64,000 nt of DNA, from contig JBJXEW010000003.1 of NCBI GenBank assembly GCA_046156035.1, positions 60,011-124,010 on the forward strand, written 5' to 3'. Each line of letters starts with the position of its first letter. Position 1 is the first letter of the stretch. Under the pieces are notes generated by a model. That model did no database searches and had not been told where the DNA came from. It saw nothing but the letters and a program-made list of their open reading frames with translations. This document shows positions 50,141 through 57,079 of the stretch, piece after piece. Made by a program: the position numbers and the translations under genes. Origin of the DNA: JAEUIX01 sp046156035. GTDB taxonomy: Bacteria > Planctomycetota > Phycisphaerae > Phycisphaerales > UBA1924.

Positions 50141-51094
50141 ATGCGATCCAAGGCTCGGCCCCCCTCGAAGCGATCCAGACCCACCCCGGCCTCAAGGGTG
50201 GTTTGGTGCGTGCTTGAGCATGAAGGATTTGTAGCGATACTGGAGCCGTTGGCCCAGAGCATCGCGCGGCAGCACTTTGTCGTGAAATATGCGAACACGT
50301 GGCCACAGGCCCGTGTGGTTCTCACGCGGCCCGAGTATCGAAAACTCCGCCGGCTCAAGCTCGATGACGGCGACGTGGCGAAGCCCAGCAGCTGCGAACC
50401 CTTCGACCCGCCCCCGGCTTATGGCGACGGGCTGTGGCCCGGCTGGCCGGCACAGAAGGCGCTCACATGGGTGCCCGAAGCAATCGTGCGGCGGTACGGC
50501 AAAGTCGAGGGCTCGCAGCACGACGGGCTGTTCCTCCAGTGGAAGGCCGCCGCGCCCGAGATTGTGGCCGCGCTCGAATCAGCAGGCTTCGTGCTACGGC
50601 GAGACGATGATCTGTGCCACGTGGCTGTTGGCTACTCGAGCGATGCCAAGGAGATCGACCGAAAGATCGAGGCCTTTGACGCGACCGATTTCGCCGTCTC
50701 GCTGACCAAGTCTCAGGCGGTGCTTCGAACCGACCACCCAAGCGTCCAGATTGAGCAGTACCTCCAACGGCGTGGCCACTCATTCGGAGTGGTCATCACC
50801 GGCCATAACCCCGGTTCGACACGGCAGTCAGATGCACAGAACAACACCGCGAACAAGGTGCTGCGCAAAGCCCTTGTGGCTGCCGGAGCAACCCTGCGCC
50901 CCGCCAGCGGTGCCGCGCGGGACGGTTCCTGGCCAGCAGAGCCCGGCTGGTTTGCCAGCGGCTTGCCCTTGGTGTCCGCCATGCAAATTGCCAGATCCGC
51001 CGGTCAAGACGCGGTCCTGTTTTGCCCCGCGGGTGGCACGCCGGCAATCTGGTGGGCGCGGCTGCCGATCGGCGGCGGGTCAACCCCCCTTTGA
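50141..51094 (+). CDS. DUF3293-containing protein
   Basis: A 317-residue soluble protein. The C-terminal third (about residues 200-317) matches what I know of DUF3293: GVVITGHNPGSTRQSDAQNN, a long helix (LRKALVAAG), a DGSWPAEPGW stretch and GQDAVLFCPAGG. The N-terminal part is of unknown type, with WCVLEHEGFVAILEPLAQS. ATG 50141 is chosen; the frame runs 62 codons upstream through basic, non-conserved sequence. Function unknown. Confidence 0.65.
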   Translation: MRSKARPPSKRSRPTPASRVVWCVLEHEGFVAILEPLAQSIARQHFVVKYANTWPQARVVLTRPEYRKLRRLKLDDGDVAKPSSCEPFDPPPAYGDGLWPGWPAQKALTWVPEAIVRRYGKVEGSQHDGLFLQWKAAAPEIVAALESAGFVLRRDDDLCHVAVGYSSDAKEIDRKIEAFDATDFAVSLTKSQAVLRTDHPSVQIEQYLQRRGHSFGVVITGHNPGSTRQSDAQNNTANKVLRKALVAAGATLRPASGAARDGSWPAEPGWFASGLPLVSAMQIARSAGQDAVLFCPAGGTPAIWWARLPIGGGSTPL

Positions 51095-51435
51095 GGCGTT
51101 TTGCCCACGCCCGTGACCTTTCACAGGGATCGCTCCTGCTGGCGTGAAAAGGGCAGCGGCGGCGGCGGAATGACGGTGCCCCTATCAGTGCGGAACGGCA
51201 CTCTTGCAACCGTTCGGCTTCGCACCCGGACGCGTGCGCTTCTGATCCGCGAATCCTGCCGCGGGTCAAAGGACGGCGATTCAAACGCCTTCCAAGCGTC
51301 TAAAGACCGGTTTCTGCGGGTCGGCTGGCACGGCTCGCGGCGTGAGGTATGCTCTAGATTCCGGTACGGGTGCGTCTGCCTGACACCCACCATGCCGGAA
51401 CGTATCCGCCACGGACGGCGCAAGGAGAGTGAGCC
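51095..51435. other. gene-free stretch before the secreted repeat protein
   Basis: No gene is visible in these 341 bp. TATGCT near 51351 could be a -10 box for the downstream gene, but a matching -35 is not clear. AAGGAG at 51422-51427 is the ribosome-binding site of the next gene. Confidence 0.4.
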
Positions 51436-52818
51436 ATGATGAACTTCCGCCCTTGTTTGTTCGGTGTGGCTTCCGTCGCCCTTCTGTCCTTGGGCGTCGC
51501 CACCCCGACAGCGCACGCCCAGTGGACGGTGACCAACCTCCACCCCGTGGGGGTAGCCGAATCAGTAGCCCTCGGCATCTCCGGTGCTACGCAGGGTGGG
51601 TATGTATCCATCGGGCCAGGTCAGTACCGTGCAGCCTTGTGGAGCGGGTCCGCTGCCTCGTGGGTGGACCTTAACCCACCAGGCGCGTCCTATGCGGTGG
51701 TCAATGGCGTTTCTGGCGCCCAGCAGGTTGGTGAGGCCGATGTGGGTGACTTGCGGCGTGCCAGTCTGTGGAGCGGTACCGCCGAGTCGTGGGTTGACCT
51801 CAACCCGGCATTCGCGTCGCGGTCTAGCGCAAAGGGCGTATCGAACGGGCAACAGGTTGGCTATGTCGAAGTGAGTAATAGCCGCCGGGCGAGTTTGTGG
51901 AGTGGGTCTGCTGCGACTTGGACAAGCCTTCATCCCGCTGGCGCATCGGAGTCAGACGCGATCGGCGTTTCCGGCGGCCAGCAAGTCGGGTTCGCCCGCG
52001 TCGGTGGTAATGCCCACGCGAGTCTGTGGAGCGGCTCTGCGGAATCGCGGGTAGACCTCAACCCTGCGGGCATCGGAGAATCGCTTGCCTACGGAATCGC
52101 CGACGGCGAGCAGGTGGGACAGGCCGGTTCGCACGCAAGTCTCTGGCGCGGATCCGCCGAATCGTGGGTGGACCTGCATCCCGGGGGCAGCGAGGCATCT
52201 GTTGCTCGGGGGGTCTCCGGCGGTCAGCAGGTTGGGTATGCCTATGTCGGCGACTCGCCCCACGCCAGCCTGTGGAGCGGGTCGGCATCGTCGTGGGTCG
52301 ACCTCCACGCTTTTCTGCCCACGGGGTTCTCGCTGTCTATTGCCCAAGGCATCTGGACCGAAGCCGGTTTCACCTACGTCGTTGGCATCGGTCTCAACGC
52401 ATCAACAGGCCGTTTGGAAGCCCTGCTCTGGTCCCAGCCATGTGGACCGCACATCTCGCTGCAGCCTGTCACCGGTCAAGTACCCCAAGGCCTCACGCGC
52501 ACACTTAGCACGGCCGTGACCGGAGCAGGCCCCCTGTCCTATCAATGGAGAAAAGACACGGTGCCGCTCTCAAACGGAGGCAACATTTCGGGTGCAGCAT
52601 CTCCAACGTTGATGATCGCTAACGCACAGCCCACCGACTCGGCCGGGTATGACTGTGTGGTGACCTCTTCGTGCGGCACAGCCACTAGCGACATCGCCTA
52701 CCTCACCGTCATCGCCTCGTGCGAATCCATCGACTACAACGGCGACGGCTTCGTCAACCCCGACGACTTGGGCGACTTCATCACGTCGTACTTCCAAGCG
52801 GCGAACCTGTGCCAGTAG
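51436..52818 (+). CDS. secreted tandem-repeat protein with Ig-like and dockerin-like ends
   Basis: A 460-residue exported protein. A signal peptide (about residues 1-28, ending AHAQ) precedes six to seven repeats of about 42-45 residues built on HASLWSGSAESWVDLNPAG and GVSGGQQVGYA. This is followed by an Ig-like domain (about 335-430: GPLSYQWRKDTVPLSNGG and DSAGYDCVVTS) and an EF-hand-like tail DYNGDGFVNPDDLGDFITSY. The tail is shared with the protein at 24875. Repeats resemble the HAF/extracellular repeat type. ATG 51436 has AAGGAG eight bases upstream. Likely a surface protein. Confidence 0.8.
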   Translation: MMNFRPCLFGVASVALLSLGVATPTAHAQWTVTNLHPVGVAESVALGISGATQGGYVSIGPGQYRAALWSGSAASWVDLNPPGASYAVVNGVSGAQQVGEADVGDLRRASLWSGTAESWVDLNPAFASRSSAKGVSNGQQVGYVEVSNSRRASLWSGSAATWTSLHPAGASESDAIGVSGGQQVGFARVGGNAHASLWSGSAESRVDLNPAGIGESLAYGIADGEQVGQAGSHASLWRGSAESWVDLHPGGSEASVARGVSGGQQVGYAYVGDSPHASLWSGSASSWVDLHAFLPTGFSLSIAQGIWTEAGFTYVVGIGLNASTGRLEALLWSQPCGPHISLQPVTGQVPQGLTRTLSTAVTGAGPLSYQWRKDTVPLSNGGNISGAASPTLMIANAQPTDSAGYDCVVTSSCGTATSDIAYLTVIASCESIDYNGDGFVNPDDLGDFITSYFQAANLCQ

Positions 52819-52887
52819 GCCGAGAGCGCGAGCGGGCGTCTCCCTACACATCCCTGACCGCTCCGTTCCGCGACAGAACCGGCACTC

Positions 52888-53202
52888 TCAGCGCTGGGCG
52901 GGTTCGGGGGTGGAGAGGTACCCGAAGATCGAGCCGGGGCCTGCGCCGTCCACCCACATGCGGTCGCGTCGGTCGCGGACGTGCTTGCCGTCGGGGCCGC
53001 GGCGAAGCCGCCCGCGCCACTCCCTCGGGCACCTGTAGCACATGAAGTCGCACCAGCCGTCGTCGCCGGAGATAATCATCCCCGGCATGCACCACCCGCA
53101 GCCCTTGGCGGTGTCGATGCCCCCGCAGCCCTTGCACGGCCCCGCGTACGGCAGCGCCGCCGCGGCCTGCTCCACACGGCGAAGTCTCGTGTTCAACCGC
53201 AC
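52888..53202 (-). CDS. small Cys-rich protein of the integrative element
   Basis: A 104-residue protein with four CxxC-like pairs (CKGCGG, CGWC, CDFMC and CYRC), suggesting zinc binding. The N-terminus MRLNTRLRRVEQ recalls that of the 95-residue protein at 56515 (MRMQRRLAKLE). It starts at GTG 53202, overlapping the end of the HTH protein gene by 10 bp. Function unknown; first gene from the left that I assign to the element. Confidence 0.55.
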   Translation of the reverse strand: MRLNTRLRRVEQAAAALPYAGPCKGCGGIDTAKGCGWCMPGMIISGDDGWCDFMCYRCPREWRGRLRRGPDGKHVRDRRDRMWVDGAGPGSIFGYLSTPEPAQR

Positions 53203-53759
53203 GGCTCGTCCTCCTTGGCCTTGGGCTCAGCGGCCGGTTCGTGCGGTTCGGGCTCGTCAGGGGGTGGTGGGGGCGCGTCGTCGCCGAGCCCGTCGTCCTC
53301 AGCGTCCACCACCAGCGCCGTCGAGCGCGTGCGGCCCAACTGCTCCTCCAGCGCGTCCAGCCGCTGGGCGAGTTCGTCGAGTTCGATGCTGTCGCGGCTG
53401 AACTTCAGGATCGCCGCGGAAGCCGAGACCCGCGCGGCGTGCGTGGCCGTCGCGTCCCCCATGATCTTCGCCAACGTGTTCACCGCCATCGGGGCGTACC
53501 GCTGCGTCAGCGAGATCGCGTGCGAGAACATCTCGCGGCGGGCGAAGCGGTAATCGCGCATGAACGCAGGCTGCTTCATCCACGCGTACAGCGTCCGCTG
53601 GCCCACGCCCGCGGACTCCGCGGCCCGCGCGATGGTCGGCTCGTTGAGCAGGGCCAGGATGGCCTTCTCACGTTTTGCATCCCAGTAGTTCACCGGCCGC
53701 GACGGGGGGACCTGGCCCTCGCCATCACCGTGCGTGCTGGGGTCGTTGTTCGTCATCAT
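53193..53759 (-). CDS. terminase-small-subunit-like HTH protein
   Basis: A 188-residue protein. The helix-turn-helix region is EKAILALLNEPTIARAAESA then GVGQRTLYAWMKQPAFMRDY, as in phBC6A51-type HTH proteins and small terminase subunits. A helical core follows (DSIELDELAQRLDALEEQLG) and an acidic Pro-rich tail. No large terminase, portal or capsid gene is in the window, so a regulatory or packaging role in a satellite-like element is equally possible. Confidence 0.65.
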   Translation of the reverse strand: MMTNNDPSTHGDGEGQVPPSRPVNYWDAKREKAILALLNEPTIARAAESAGVGQRTLYAWMKQPAFMRDYRFARREMFSHAISLTQRYAPMAVNTLAKIMGDATATHAARVSASAAILKFSRDSIELDELAQRLDALEEQLGRTRSTALVVDAEDDGLGDDAPPPPPDEPEPHEPAAEPKAKEDEPCG

Positions 53760-54082
53760 CCTTCACACTCCCCCCCAAGCCCGCGCGCTCGCGGGGGTGG
53801 CCCACGTTCCACGTCAGCGCCCACGCCGCCCGTGACCGCACCCGAGCCGCGTTCGCCCGTGGGGCCAACGTGGCCCAACCGCGCCGCCACCACGGGCCAG
53901 CGGGGGTTTCCGGGCGGCTGTTTGTCGCCACAAGTTGAGTGGTTGCCCACTTGCGGCGCGAGTTGCCCACATGTTCGCCAAGAGCGGCCATTCCTCTCGG
54001 AATGGCCTTGCAATCCCGCGCGGCTCATGCCCTGATGTCGTTGTCGCGGGCCAACGAACCACCCGCCACGGAGACCAGAAGC
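53760..54082. other. divergent intergenic region of the integrative element
   Basis: These 323 bp separate the minus-strand HTH gene from the plus-strand genes. TTGCCCAC occurs twice (53943 and 53963), and related GTGGCCCA/GTTGCCCA words occur near 53800 and 53870. The hairpin at 53986-54007 lies here. No gene is seen; promoters for both directions are expected. Confidence 0.4.
53986..54007. repeat. perfect 9-bp inverted repeat (hairpin)
   Basis: GGCCATTCC, loop TCTC, GGAATGGCC. It has no flanking T-run on either strand, so it is a poor intrinsic terminator. It lies about 75 bp before the plus-strand gene at 54083 and may be a regulator site or mRNA-leader hairpin. Confidence 0.6.
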
Positions 54083-54436
54083 ATGAACGCGACGAAGACC
54101 ACCAACGACCACACACCCGACCCCGCCGACCTGCTGGCCACACTGCGGATCACCAAGACCCAGCGCCGCGCCCAAGGCGGCGGGGCGTGGGTGTCGGGGA
54201 CCATCGCTGGCCACGCCTTCGAGGCCTTGGTGTTCCCCGAGCACGCCGAGAGCGCCGAGTACGAACTCGGCGAGAGCCGGATTTCCAAGTTGCATCTCCA
54301 GACCTGCGACGCACCCGGCATCGTCGAGGTCGCCTGCTTTGACCGCGGGTGGGACCGCCAGCCCGCCACCGACCTCGCCCGCCAGATCGTTGACCTGCTC
54401 GCCGCCGGGTTGGCCGAGACGGCTTTCGGCAAGTAA
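54083..54436 (+). CDS. unknown small protein of the element
   Basis: A 117-residue protein with a globular alpha/beta look (GGGAWVSGTIAGHAFEALVF; ISKLHLQTCDAPGIVEVAC) and a helical end (LARQIVDLLAAGLAETAFGK). GGAG lies nine bases before ATG 54083. I recognise no family. It precedes the HARE-HTH gene by about 96 bp. Confidence 0.55.
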   Translation: MNATKTTNDHTPDPADLLATLRITKTQRRAQGGGAWVSGTIAGHAFEALVFPEHAESAEYELGESRISKLHLQTCDAPGIVEVACFDRGWDRQPATDLARQIVDLLAAGLAETAFGK

Positions 54437-54532
54437 GCCCCCCGCCCACGCCCCCGCGCGGGGAACCGCGCTCGGGACGTTTCTCCGCCGCAACGCGCGG
54501 CGGTGTTCCGCAACCCCGTATCGGAGATGACC

Positions 54533-55030
54533 ATGACCACGAAGACCAAGAACGCACCGAAGCCGTCCGCCACCGAGAAGGCCCGCAAGGCCGCCATCGC
54601 GGAGATCGCAGAGCGCCTGAAGGGCCCCGACGCGCCGGTCCACGAGGCCACGGTGGTCCGCGGCGACGGCACCAAGGTAAAGGTCGCGGTTCCCCGCAGC
54701 GACAAGCCCGCCACGTCCAAGGTCAAGGCTCCCGCCAAGGGGGCGAAGGCCAAGCCCGCGAAGGCAGGCAAGGCGACGAAGCCGGTCAAGGCGAAGCGCG
54801 TCAGCCTCCTGGACGCTGCCGCCACCGTCCTCGCCGACCACGGCAAGCCCATGCGTGCGAAGGAACTCATCGAGGCAATCACCGCCAAGGGCCTGTGGTC
54901 CAGCCCGGCGGGCAAGACGCCACACGCCACCCTCTATGCCGCCATGCTCCGCGAGATCGGCGACAAGGGCGCGGCGGCGCGTTTCCGCAAGGAGGACCGC
55001 GGACTGTTCGTCGCCGGGAAGGGCGCGTAA
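54533..55030 (+). CDS. HARE-HTH winged-helix protein
   Basis: A 165-residue protein. The first half is basic and Lys/Ala/Pro-rich (KAPAKGAKAKPAKAGKAT), a disordered histone-like DNA-binding arm. The second half (about residues 90-163) is a HARE-HTH domain: SLLDAAATVLADHGKPMRAK and GLWSSPAGKTPHATLYAAML. Such domains occur in restriction enzymes, RNA polymerase delta and chromatin proteins. ATG 54533 fits GGAG at six-base spacing; ATG 54527 and GTG 54503 are alternatives. Confidence 0.75.
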   Translation: MTTKTKNAPKPSATEKARKAAIAEIAERLKGPDAPVHEATVVRGDGTKVKVAVPRSDKPATSKVKAPAKGAKAKPAKAGKATKPVKAKRVSLLDAAATVLADHGKPMRAKELIEAITAKGLWSSPAGKTPHATLYAAMLREIGDKGAAARFRKEDRGLFVAGKGA

Positions 55031-55055
55031 ATCAGGCATCCGCCACCCCCTTCAT

Positions 55056-56411
55056 TCACGCCGCGACAGCCGTCGCGGCTTTCTCTTCGGCCAGAGAGTT
55101 CGCGCCAAGCCGCGCGGCCTTCTTGCCCGTGAACGTTTCCCAGCGCTTGACGATCACGTCGCAGTACAACTCATCCAGTTCCATGAGGTACGCACGCCGC
55201 CCCATCATCTCGGCCGCGATGAGTGTGGAGCCGCTCCCTCCGAACAAGTCCAACACGTTCTCGCCCGCCTTGGATGAGTACTCCATCGCGCGGCGTGCCA
55301 GTTCCACCGGCTTCTCGGTCAGGTGGACCATGCTCTGCGGGCTGACCTTCCTAATTGACCAGACATCCGGCACGTTGGCCGGGCCGAAGAAGCGGTGGGC
55401 CGCGCCCTCACGCCAGCCGTAGAAGGCCCACTCGTGCGCCCCCATGAAGTCCTTGCGCGTGAGCACGGGCCATTCCTTGTTCCAGATCACGGCCTGCGCG
55501 AAGTAGAGGCCGTGGCGCTTGAGGACGGGCGGATAGTTACCGCAGTTCGCGTATCCCCCCCATATGTAGAACCCCCCGCCCGGCACCAGCACTCTGGCGA
55601 TGTTGCCGAACCAGCCGTCGAGCAGCACGTCGAACGCGCCGTCGGACACGAAGTCGTTGGCCAGGGGCCTGTCCTTGGCCCGTAACTGCTTCTGCGTGGC
55701 CTTGGCTTTGCCCGGGTGGCGCGCCAAATCCATTGCTTGGTGGTGCGTCTGGGCCTTGGTGTGGGCCGCTTGGAACGACGACAGGCCAGCAGCGATGGCG
55801 TTGTTGGAGCGCGGCTCGACCTTGACGTTGTATGGTGGATCGGTGTTCACGAGCGCGATGCGTGCGCCGTCCAGAAGGCGGTCGAGGTCCGAGGGGCTTG
55901 CGCTGTCGCCGCACATGAGGCGATGGCTGCCCAGCACCCACACGTCCCCAAGCACGGTCGTCGCCGCGTCAGGTGGCGCGGGCACGTCATCGGGATCGGT
56001 CAGGCCTTCGGTGCCCTTCGGGGCCATGATGTCGCCGAGTTCCTCAGGGCTGAAGCCGAGGAGCGAGACATCCATACCCATGGCCTGCAGGTCAGCAATC
56101 TCGACGGGCAGCAAGTCAAAGTTCCAGTCCGCGATAGTCGCCAACTGGTTATCTGCGATCCGATAGGCCCTCGCCTGCTCGGGGGTCAATTCTGAGGCCA
56201 TGTGCACGGGTACCTCGGTGAGGCCGAGTTTCTTCGCCGCCTTCCACCGGGTGTGCCCAACGACGATCACGCCGTCCCGATCGACCACGATTGGCTGCCG
56301 CCAACCGAACTGCCGAAGGCTGCTGGCGACAGCATCCACGGCGCTGTCATTGACGCGGGGGTTCCGGTCGTACGGCTGCACTTTGTCAACGGGCCATTGT
56401 TCGATCTTCAC
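55056..56411 (-). CDS. ParB-like nuclease fused to beta-class DNA methyltransferase
   Basis: A 451-residue fusion. The N-terminal ParB/sulfiredoxin-like domain (about residues 1-95) begins VDKVQPYDRNPRVNDSAV and contains RDGVIVVGHTRWKAAKKLG. The methyltransferase part has NTDPPYNVKVE (catalytic DPPY, about 189-199) and DLFGGSGSTLIAAEMMGR (SAM-binding, near 410); this order marks the beta class acting on N6-adenine or N4-cytosine. Such ParB-methylase fusions are common in phages and integrative elements, where they protect DNA. GTG 56411 has AGGAG seven bases upstream. No cognate endonuclease is seen. Confidence 0.9.
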   Translation of the reverse strand: MKIEQWPVDKVQPYDRNPRVNDSAVDAVASSLRQFGWRQPIVVDRDGVIVVGHTRWKAAKKLGLTEVPVHMASELTPEQARAYRIADNQLATIADWNFDLLPVEIADLQAMGMDVSLLGFSPEELGDIMAPKGTEGLTDPDDVPAPPDAATTVLGDVWVLGSHRLMCGDSASPSDLDRLLDGARIALVNTDPPYNVKVEPRSNNAIAAGLSSFQAAHTKAQTHHQAMDLARHPGKAKATQKQLRAKDRPLANDFVSDGAFDVLLDGWFGNIARVLVPGGGFYIWGGYANCGNYPPVLKRHGLYFAQAVIWNKEWPVLTRKDFMGAHEWAFYGWREGAAHRFFGPANVPDVWSIRKVSPQSMVHLTEKPVELARRAMEYSSKAGENVLDLFGGSGSTLIAAEMMGRRAYLMELDELYCDVIVKRWETFTGKKAARLGANSLAEEKAATAVAA

Positions 56412-56514
56412 GGGAGACTCCTGGTGACGGTCGGCCTACGGATACGCGGGCCGGACCCAGCCAACGTGGCCGAGGTCAGCCCGAGATACGGCAACGGTGC
56501 CGAAGGGGGAAACG

Positions 56515-56802
56515 ATGCGAATGCAACGAAGGCTTGCGAAATTGGAGGGGGCAGTGGGGGAGCGCTGCAAGCCGAATCTCGCGGCAACTTTGGAGGCGGC
56601 AATGCGTGGTGATGAGGAGGCGGGCCGGGACCTCAACGCGTGGTTCGAACAAGCGCGACGCGAGCGCCGCAACCCCATCCACGACCCCGAGTTCTGCGCC
56701 GCCTCCTGCGCGGTGCCGATGGACGCCTTCGTCGAAGCCGCAGCGCGGCTGGGGCGCATGGACTTGCTACCGCCAGCCTGGCGGAACCGCGAGGTCGGGT
56801 AG
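56515..56802 (+). CDS. small unknown protein of the element
   Basis: A 95-residue, mostly helical protein beginning MRMQRRLAKLEGAVGERC. ATG 56515 has AGGGGGAAA upstream; GTG 56497 is possible. No family recognised. The similar N-terminus at 52888 suggests related element-specific proteins. It faces the primase gene, with the symmetric repeat array between them. Confidence 0.5.
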   Translation: MRMQRRLAKLEGAVGERCKPNLAATLEAAMRGDEEAGRDLNAWFEQARRERRNPIHDPEFCAASCAVPMDAFVEAAARLGRMDLLPPAWRNREVG

Positions 56803-56941
56803 GCCCAACGACCAACCAGCCACGGCTGTTGCCGGAGCAATCCCCCCCACTCCCCACGCACCGCCCAGCCCGAACCAGGCCACCCACGGGCGTTTGCCGC
56901 CACACGCCCCCAGCACGCCCGCCACTTCTCCACTGCTGCGC

Positions 56942-57061
56942 ACTGTCGCGCACTGTCACGACAGTCGCCATTGTCATTCATGCACGCGGGCGCGCACGCG
57001 CGCGCACACGCGGGAACAGAGCGTGGATGCAATGGGAACTGTCGCGACAGTCTGCGACAGT
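56942..57061. repeat. symmetric array of ACTGTC/GACAGT sites (possible origin or operator)
   Basis: Two near-identical 14-bp palindromes, ACTGTCACGACAGT (56952-56965) and the perfect ACTGTCGCGACAGT (57038-57051), lie 86 bp apart. Each has one more half-site exactly 10 bp outward: ACTGTC at 56942 and GACAGT at 57056. The layout is thus mirror-symmetric over 120 bp. The core between them includes 23 strictly alternating purine-pyrimidine bases (56990-57012). It lies directly after the primase gene. Confidence 0.7.
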
Positions 57062-57079
57062 GCGCGGCAGCGGTCGTGG

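Noticed and set aside
51326..51345. Sigma-54-like promoter (TGGCACG followed by a GC element)
   Set aside because: The -24 half is good, but the -12 half does not show TTGC at the required spacing.
53756..55039. A 427-codon open frame on the minus strand
   Set aside because: It crosses the intergenic region and two plus-strand genes, including the HARE-HTH domain. It is Gly/Leu/Arg-rich without motifs, so it is a shadow frame.
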